This document shows positions 8,533 to 12,495 of a DNA stretch of 12,495 bases, piece by piece (the stretch's first letter is position 1; every line of letters starts with the position of its first letter). Below the pieces are notes generated by a model. It made no database searches. It saw only the letters and a program-made list of their open reading frames with translations, and was not told the origin of the DNA. Source of the DNA: Hyphomicrobiales bacterium (GTDB taxonomy: Bacteria > Pseudomonadota > Alphaproteobacteria > Rhizobiales > Xanthobacteraceae). The position numbers were made by a program, and so were the translations under genes. The stretch lies in the NCBI GenBank assembly GCA_021730825.1, contig JAKFYO010000367.1, forward strand, positions 1 through 12,495, in the 5' to 3' direction.

Positions 8533-8558
8533 ACGCCGGCGGATCTCTCCGCCGGCGT
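8533..8558 (-). terminator. Strong stem-loop between tctC and tctB
   Basis: ACGCCGGCGGA at 8533-8543 pairs perfectly with TCCGCCGGCGT at 8548-8558 around a 4-base loop, five bases past the tctC stop. On the minus strand it is followed by CTTTGTTTCTCT, T-rich but interrupted. It likely acts as a partial terminator or a 3'-end stabiliser that gives more binding protein than membrane subunits, a common arrangement for transporter operons. Confidence 0.7.
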
Positions 8559-8563
8559 GAGAT

Positions 8564-9565
8564 TTAGTTGGTCGAAAGGAAGCCGGCTTCCTTCATGAGA
8601 TTGAGGTGGCGGGTGTGCTCTTTCGACACCCACTCCACGTACTCCTTGCCGGTCATGAAGGTCGTGTTGAACGCACCATTGTTCATGAGGTCCTTCCACT
8701 CCGGCGTCGCGCGCACCTTCTGGAACAGGTCGACATAGAACTTGACCTGCTCTGGGGTTGCGCCCGGCGTCATGAAGAAACCGCGGAGCATGAGATACTC
8801 GACGTCGAGACCCTGCGATTTGCAGGTCGGGATCGAGCTCCAGGCTGCGTCGCCGGCGATCTTTTCGTTATAGGGCAGCGTCTTGCCGTCGAACACGCAA
8901 AGCGGACGGAGCTTGCCGCCCTTCCAGTGCGCGACTGCTTCGATCGGGTTGTTCACGGTCGCGTCGGCGTGATTGCCGACGAGCTGCACGGCTACTTCGC
9001 CGCCGCCACGATACGGAACGTAGGTGAACTTCACGCCCGCGGCCTTTTCGATCGCGGCAGTGATGATCTGGTCTTCCTGGCGCGAGCCGGTGCCGGCCAT
9101 CTTGAAGCCGCCCTTCTTCGCGGCCTCCAGGAATTCCTTCACGTTCTTGTAGGGCTTCTCGGCATTCACCCAGAGGACGAATTCGTCGAGCGCAAGCATC
9201 GCGACCGGCGTGAAGTCCTTGTAGCTGAACGGCTGGTTGGTACCGAGCGGCGTGGTGAAAAGGTTCGACAGCGTGATGATGAGCTTGTGCGGATTACCGG
9301 CCGAGCCCTTCACGTCGAGGAAGCCTTCGGAGCCTGCGCCGCCGGCCTTATTCACGACGATCATCGACTGCTTCATCAGATTGTGTTTGGCGACGATGCC
9401 CTGGATGGCGCGTGCCATCTGATCGGCGCCGCCGCCGGTGCCGGCGGGTACGATGATTTCAACGGTGCGCTGCGGCTCCCATTGTGCCGATGCAGGCGTT
9501 CCGCTCAGCGCAACACCGAGTGCTGCGGCGGCAACAAACAAAGAATTACGTTTCGATTGGATCAT
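8564..9565 (-). CDS. tctC: TTT-family periplasmic solute-binding protein, TctC/Bug
   Basis: Periplasmic binding protein of the tripartite tricarboxylate transporter (333 residues, normal length). A signal peptide is clear: MIQSKRNS, a hydrophobic core FVAAAALGVALSG and an ASA cleavage site after residue 27. The mature protein begins QWEPQRTVEIIVPAGTGGGADQMARA, the family's N-terminal ligand-loop motif, and continues with VVNKAGGAGSEGF, FTPVAMLA and PYRGGGEVAVQLVGNHADATVNNP, the second ligand loop. The start at 9565 has GGGAGG eight bases upstream. It is the first gene of the minus-strand block and faces the plus-strand genes across a 316-base control region. Bug proteins bind many carboxylates (citrate, dicarboxylates, aromatic acids); oxalate is inferred only from the neighbours. 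Confidence 0.94.
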   Translation of the reverse strand: MIQSKRNSLFVAAAALGVALSGTPASAQWEPQRTVEIIVPAGTGGGADQMARAIQGIVAKHNLMKQSMIVVNKAGGAGSEGFLDVKGSAGNPHKLIITLSNLFTTPLGTNQPFSYKDFTPVAMLALDEFVLWVNAEKPYKNVKEFLEAAKKGGFKMAGTGSRQEDQIITAAIEKAAGVKFTYVPYRGGGEVAVQLVGNHADATVNNPIEAVAHWKGGKLRPLCVFDGKTLPYNEKIAGDAAWSSIPTCKSQGLDVEYLMLRGFFMTPGATPEQVKFYVDLFQKVRATPEWKDLMNNGAFNTTFMTGKEYVEWVSKEHTRHLNLMKEAGFLSTN

Positions 9566-9881
9566 TCCCGTCCTCCCTAGAGTGGTCCCACTCGATCTAA
9601 CGTCGGGTTGGGACGAGGAAGGCTAACCCGAACTTCCACGGAGTCCAATTAATTGTGCATACATTATTCCACGGAAGCGGCTGAAATCGTTGATGCAGTG
9701 CACGAATCTTTGTCCCGCACGTGCGAGTTTTTGAGTCGATTCATAAAAAACAATAGAGCGTATCTATTGAATTGTTTCATTCGCGAGTGAGTCGCAAAAG
9801 CAATTAGCCAAAGCAATTAGGATGTCACTTGCGGCGAACGCGCGCTAAGCGTCGAACGGAAAATCAGTCGAGGAGGTGACG
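9566..9881. promoter_or_regulatory. Divergent control region between tctC and the DUF3237 gene
   Basis: No coding frame is convincing here. The region is AT-richer than its surroundings and holds: a 7-bp-arm inverted repeat TCGGGTT...AACCCGA (9603-9609/9625-9631) in the likely tctC leader; a 9-base direct repeat TTCCACGGA at 9634-9642 and 9667-9675; the palindrome CAATTAATTG (9646-9655); ATACATTATT (9659-9668), near-identical to ATACATAATT before the GntR gene; the palindrome CGCACGTGCG (9716-9725); CAATAGA-N5-TCTATTG (9751-9769); and a tandem AAAGCAATTAG (9797-9807, 9810-9820). I could not assign a -35/-10 pair with confidence on either strand. Confidence 0.6.
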
Positions 9882-10334
9882 ATGTTGTCGAAAGATCCGG
9901 TCATTCGCATCGAGGCCGATCTCGAGGAGCCGCAGCTCTTCGGCAAAACGCCCTACGGCGAACGACGGGTGATCAACATTATCGGTGGCAGCGTTAGCGG
10001 CCAGAAACTAAAGGGAAAAATCCTTCCCGGCGGAGCGGACTGGCAGATCATCCGGAACGATGGCGTTGCCGATATCTTCGCAAAATACACCTTCCAGATT
10101 GAAGGCGGCGGCTTGGTGCTGGTGACGAGCGCCGGTCTTCGGCATGGCCCGCCAGAAGTGATCGCGAAGCTCGCAAAAGGCGAGCCGGTCACCCGCGACC
10201 AATATTATTTCCGGACCTGCGTGCGCTTCGAGACCGCCGATCCCGAGGCCGGCTGGCTCAACCGCGTGCTCACGATCGCGGTCGGCGCGCGGGAAAAGAT
10301 GAAGGTGAAACTCGATCTGTTTGAAGTCCTCTAG
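9882..10334 (+). CDS. DUF3237 / UPF0311 family protein
   Basis: A 150-residue protein of unknown function with no signal peptide or membrane segment, presumably cytoplasmic. It shows the family layout: INIIGGSVSGQKLKGKILPGGADWQ split over residues 32-55, a following acidic/aromatic strand (DGVADIFAKYTFQ), SAGLRHGPPEVI, then QYYFRTCVRFET and GWLNRVLTIAVGARE near the C-terminus. The fold is expected to be a small beta-barrel. I chose the ATG at 9882 because AGGAGG lies five bases upstream; a GTG at 9876 overlaps that site. It is the first plus-strand gene, about 100 bases before the crotonase gene. DUF3237 genes are often found near catabolic CoA-pathway genes, but no reaction is established and I assign none. 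Confidence 0.88.
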   Translation: MLSKDPVIRIEADLEEPQLFGKTPYGERRVINIIGGSVSGQKLKGKILPGGADWQIIRNDGVADIFAKYTFQIEGGGLVLVTSAGLRHGPPEVIAKLAKGEPVTRDQYYFRTCVRFETADPEAGWLNRVLTIAVGAREKMKVKLDLFEVL

Positions 10335-10379
10335 CGGCTCAGGCGCAAGCCATTGAAAATATGAGATAAAATTCCTCCC

Positions 10380-10412
10380 TTGCTGGAGGCGAAGAAAGTT
10401 ATATAATATAAC
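10380..10412 (+). promoter_or_regulatory. Candidate promoter with overlapping 15-bp palindrome
   Basis: TTGCTG at 10380-10385 and a perfect TATAAT at 10402-10407, 16 bases apart, form a sigma-70-like pair 28 bases before the crotonase start codon. The -10 box lies inside the palindrome GTTATAT-A-ATATAAC (10398-10412), which stands out in GC-rich DNA and could be an operator, for example for a MarR- or TetR-type repressor encoded outside the window. The -35 match is weak beyond TTG. Confidence 0.5.
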
Positions 10413-10435
10413 TAAATCAAGTCCGGGGAGCTGAA

Positions 10436-11242
10436 ATGGCCGCTACATCTGCCCAGAGCAAACTCGCGCAGGCATTGCCGCGCGAATTGTCTGTCCAGTT
10501 CGACGGCGAGATTGCGATTCTGAAACTTTCGCGGCCGGACAAGCGCAACGCCTTGAATACCGAGATCGTGCGCGGCCTCGAAAACTTTTTCATCGACATT
10601 CCAGAAGAAGTGAAGGCTGTCGTGCTGCACGGCGAAGGCGAGCATTTCTCCGCGGGCCTCGATCTCTCGTCGCTCACCGAAACCGATTTCATCGAGGGCT
10701 ATCATCACTCGCGCATGTGGCACTACGCCTTCGAGCGCATCGAGTTCGGTAAGGCACCGGTGGTGTCCGTGCTTCATGGCGCGGTGGTTGGCGGCGGGTT
10801 AGAGCTTGCGTGTGCCACGCACATCCGCGTTGCCGAGAAGTCGGCCTACTACGCATTGCCGGAAGGAAGCCGCGGCATTTATGTCGGCGGCGGCGGTTCG
10901 GTTCGCATTCCGCGCCTGATCGGTACTGCGAAGATGATGGACATGATGCTGACCGGCCGGATCTTCGGTGCCGAAGACGGGCAGCATATGGGCATCTCGA
11001 ATTATCTGGTCGAGAACGGCGACGGCCTGAAGAAGGGTATCGAGCTCGCGAAGCGCATTGCCGAGAACGCACCGCTCACGAATTTTGCGATCACGAACGT
11101 GCTGCCGCGTATCGCGGAATTCGACACCGCGGGCGGTTATGTCGTGGAATCGATCATTTCTTCGGTCGCGTCATCGGATCAGGAAGCGAAGGATCGCCTG
11201 CGCGCATTCCTCGAAAAGCGCGCACCGAAAGTCGTTCGCTAA
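10436..11242 (+). CDS. Enoyl-CoA hydratase/isomerase family (crotonase) protein
   Basis: Cytoplasmic acyl-CoA enzyme of the crotonase fold, 268 residues. Visible features: SRPDKRNALNTEIV at 32-45, the oxyanion-hole loops HFSAGLDL (70-77) and VVGGGLELA (117-125), and two glutamates, Glu123 and Glu143 (in ALPEGSRG), spaced 20 apart exactly as the catalytic pair Glu144/Glu164 of rat enoyl-CoA hydratase. This supports hydratase chemistry. It differs from feruloyl-CoA hydratase-lyases, which have Ser in place of the first Glu and a GGGFSP loop. GGGGAG five bases before the ATG is a good ribosome site. It lies 51 bases before the acyl-CoA ligase gene on the same strand and probably acts on that ligase's product or a later intermediate. 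The exact substrate is unknown. Confidence 0.9.
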   Translation: MAATSAQSKLAQALPRELSVQFDGEIAILKLSRPDKRNALNTEIVRGLENFFIDIPEEVKAVVLHGEGEHFSAGLDLSSLTETDFIEGYHHSRMWHYAFERIEFGKAPVVSVLHGAVVGGGLELACATHIRVAEKSAYYALPEGSRGIYVGGGGSVRIPRLIGTAKMMDMMLTGRIFGAEDGQHMGISNYLVENGDGLKKGIELAKRIAENAPLTNFAITNVLPRIAEFDTAGGYVVESIISSVASSDQEAKDRLRAFLEKRAPKVVR

Positions 11243-11293
11243 GTACAAGAAAGCGAGATCGCAAATAAGCGGTTCGAAGTTCGGGAGACGGGA

Positions 11294-12495
11294 ATGTCCA
11301 ATGCAGTGCGGCAGGATAAATCCGCCGCAGAGATTCCGGTTCGCAAAGTCCGCCTAAGTAGACTCGAACCCACAATCGAAAAGCGCGCAGACGGCACGAT
11401 CTATATGACGTGCCAGGAGAAACTCGCCTCCTATCCGGACAAGATCACCGAACGTCTCGAGCATTGGGCGAAAGAAACGCCGGACCGCGTGTTCATGGCC
11501 GAGCGCAACGAGCAGGGGGGCTGGCGCAAGGTCACTTACGCCGGGGCACTCGCGCTCGCCAAAAGTTATGGCGAGGCGCTGCTTTCACGAAATCTTTCTG
11601 CCGAGAAGCCGCTCGTAATTCTGTCGGGCAACAGCGTCGATCATCAGATGCTCTCGCTCGGTGCGCTTTACGCCGGCATCGCTTACGCGCCGATCTCCCC
11701 CGCCTATTCCTTGATCTCCACAGACTTCGGAAAGTTGCGGGAAATTTTCAAACTGCTCACGCCCGGCCTTGTCTTTATCGCCGATGGTGCGCCGTTCGAG
11801 AAAGCAATCGAAACGATTGTGCCGCAAGACGTCGAAGTCATCGTCGCAAAAAATCCACTGAATGGGCGCAAGACGACGCTGCTTTCCGATTTGGCGGCGA
11901 CAAAGCCGACCCCCGCGATCGATAGAGCGAACGCGAAGGTAAATGGCGATACCATCGCCAAGTTCCTTTTCACTTCCGGATCGACCGGCGTGCCGAAAGG
12001 CGTGATCAACACGCAGCGCATGCTTTGCTCCAATCAGGTTATGCTGCGTTCGTCGCTGCAGTATTTTCAGGACGAGCCGCCGGTCGTGCTCGACTGGGCG
12101 CCGTGGCATCACACTGCGGGCGGCAATCACGACGTCTATCTCGTGCTTTATAATGGCGGCACGTTTTACATCGACGAGGGCAAGCCGGCGCCGGGCGCGA
12201 TCGAATTGACCGTACGCAATCTTCGCGATGTCGCCCCGACCTGGTACTTCACTGTGCCGAAGGGTTACGAAGCGCTGATCCCCTTCCTGCGCGCGGATAA
12301 AGAGCTGCGCGAAAATTTCTTCAGCAAACTGAAAGTGCTCTGGTTCGCGGGTGCCGCACTCTCGCAGCCTGTGTTCGACGCGATGAAAGAACTGGCGGTC
12401 GAAACTTGCGGCGAGCGCATTCCGTTTCTCACCGGCCTCGGCTCTACCGAAACCGCACCGATGGCGCTTGGCCGCATGTGGGACAGCGATTACTC
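11294..12495 (+). CDS. Feruloyl-CoA synthase-like AMP-forming acyl-CoA ligase, 3' end cut
   Basis: ATP-dependent acyl-CoA synthetase of the adenylate-forming superfamily; activates a carboxylic acid through an acyl-AMP. The frame is open from ATG 11294 to the right edge (400 codons; relatives are about 600). The ATP-binding loop TSGSTGVPKG is at 227-236 and the GLGSTE form of the YGxTE motif at 381-386. The stretch WAPWHHTAGGNHDVYLVLYN followed by GGTFYIDEGKPAPG is what I recall as typical of the feruloyl-CoA synthase group, so a hydroxycinnamate or related aromatic acid is the best guess at substrate. GGGAG six bases before the ATG supports the start. The C-terminal catalytic lysine domain is outside the window. 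It follows the crotonase gene and is probably in its operon. Confidence 0.9.
   Translation, partial: MSNAVRQDKSAAEIPVRKVRLSRLEPTIEKRADGTIYMTCQEKLASYPDKITERLEHWAKETPDRVFMAERNEQGGWRKVTYAGALALAKSYGEALLSRNLSAEKPLVILSGNSVDHQMLSLGALYAGIAYAPISPAYSLISTDFGKLREIFKLLTPGLVFIADGAPFEKAIETIVPQDVEVIVAKNPLNGRKTTLLSDLAATKPTPAIDRANAKVNGDTIAKFLFTSGSTGVPKGVINTQRMLCSNQVMLRSSLQYFQDEPPVVLDWAPWHHTAGGNHDVYLVLYNGGTFYIDEGKPAPGAIELTVRNLRDVAPTWYFTVPKGYEALIPFLRADKELRENFFSKLKVLWFAGAALSQPVFDAMKELAVETCGERIPFLTGLGSTETAPMALGRMWDSDY

Noticed and set aside
8606..9580. 324-codon plus-strand open frame opposite tctC
   Set aside because: The minus strand has a signal peptide and TctC motifs; the plus frame has none.
9876..9884. GTG start at 9876 for the DUF3237 gene
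   Set aside because: The GTG overlaps the AGGAGG ribosome site that is well spaced for the ATG at 9882.
10374..10389. CCTCC-N6-GGAGG hairpin after the DUF3237 gene as a terminator
   Set aside because: Only five base pairs and no T run downstream; it overlaps the putative -35 region instead.
10436..11242. Feruloyl-CoA hydratase-lyase (ech) call
   Set aside because: The first catalytic Glu is present where hydratase-lyases have Ser, and the GGGFSP loop is absent.

Overview
The window reads as chromosomal DNA of a GC-rich alphaproteobacterium. Codon use and the family mix (TctCBA tripartite transporter, FCD-type GntR regulator, Fhs, Oxc/Frc, DUF3237, feruloyl-CoA-synthase-like ligase) suit Hyphomicrobiales such as Bradyrhizobium/Rhodopseudomonas/Xanthobacteraceae relatives. 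This placement is an inference; no rRNA or other phylogenetic marker is present. Nearly all of the window is coding. I see no tRNA, rRNA, CRISPR array, insertion sequence or phage gene.

Minus-strand block (positions 1 to 9565, read right to left): tctC, tctB and tctA (solute-binding protein plus small and large membrane subunits of a TTT-family carboxylate transporter), an FCD-type GntR regulator, oxc (oxalyl-CoA decarboxylase), frc (formyl-CoA:oxalate CoA-transferase), an intrinsic terminator, a 10-formyltetrahydrofolate hydrolase/formyltransferase-like gene, and fhs (formate-tetrahydrofolate ligase, cut by the left edge). Taken together this is an oxalate-use locus. Oxalate is probably imported by the TTT system, Frc activates it to oxalyl-CoA, Oxc decarboxylates that to formyl-CoA, and Frc passes the CoA to the next oxalate and frees formate. 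Fhs loads formate onto tetrahydrofolate. The formyltransferase-like protein resembles the N-terminal hydrolase domain of ALDH1L1 more than methionyl-tRNA formyltransferase, and its role in the pathway is the main open question.

Divergent control region (9566-9881): about 316 bases without a gene, carrying several inverted and direct repeats and serving both tctC (minus) and the plus-strand genes. A second cluster of inverted repeats lies between tctA and the GntR gene.

Plus-strand block (9882 to the right edge): a DUF3237/UPF0311 protein, a crotonase-fold enoyl-CoA hydratase with both catalytic glutamates, and a feruloyl-CoA-synthase-like AMP-forming acyl-CoA ligase (cut by the right edge). 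A 15-base AT palindrome containing a TATAAT sits just before the crotonase gene. This looks like the start of a CoA-dependent aromatic (hydroxycinnamate-type) or other carboxylate catabolic operon, separate in function from the oxalate block.
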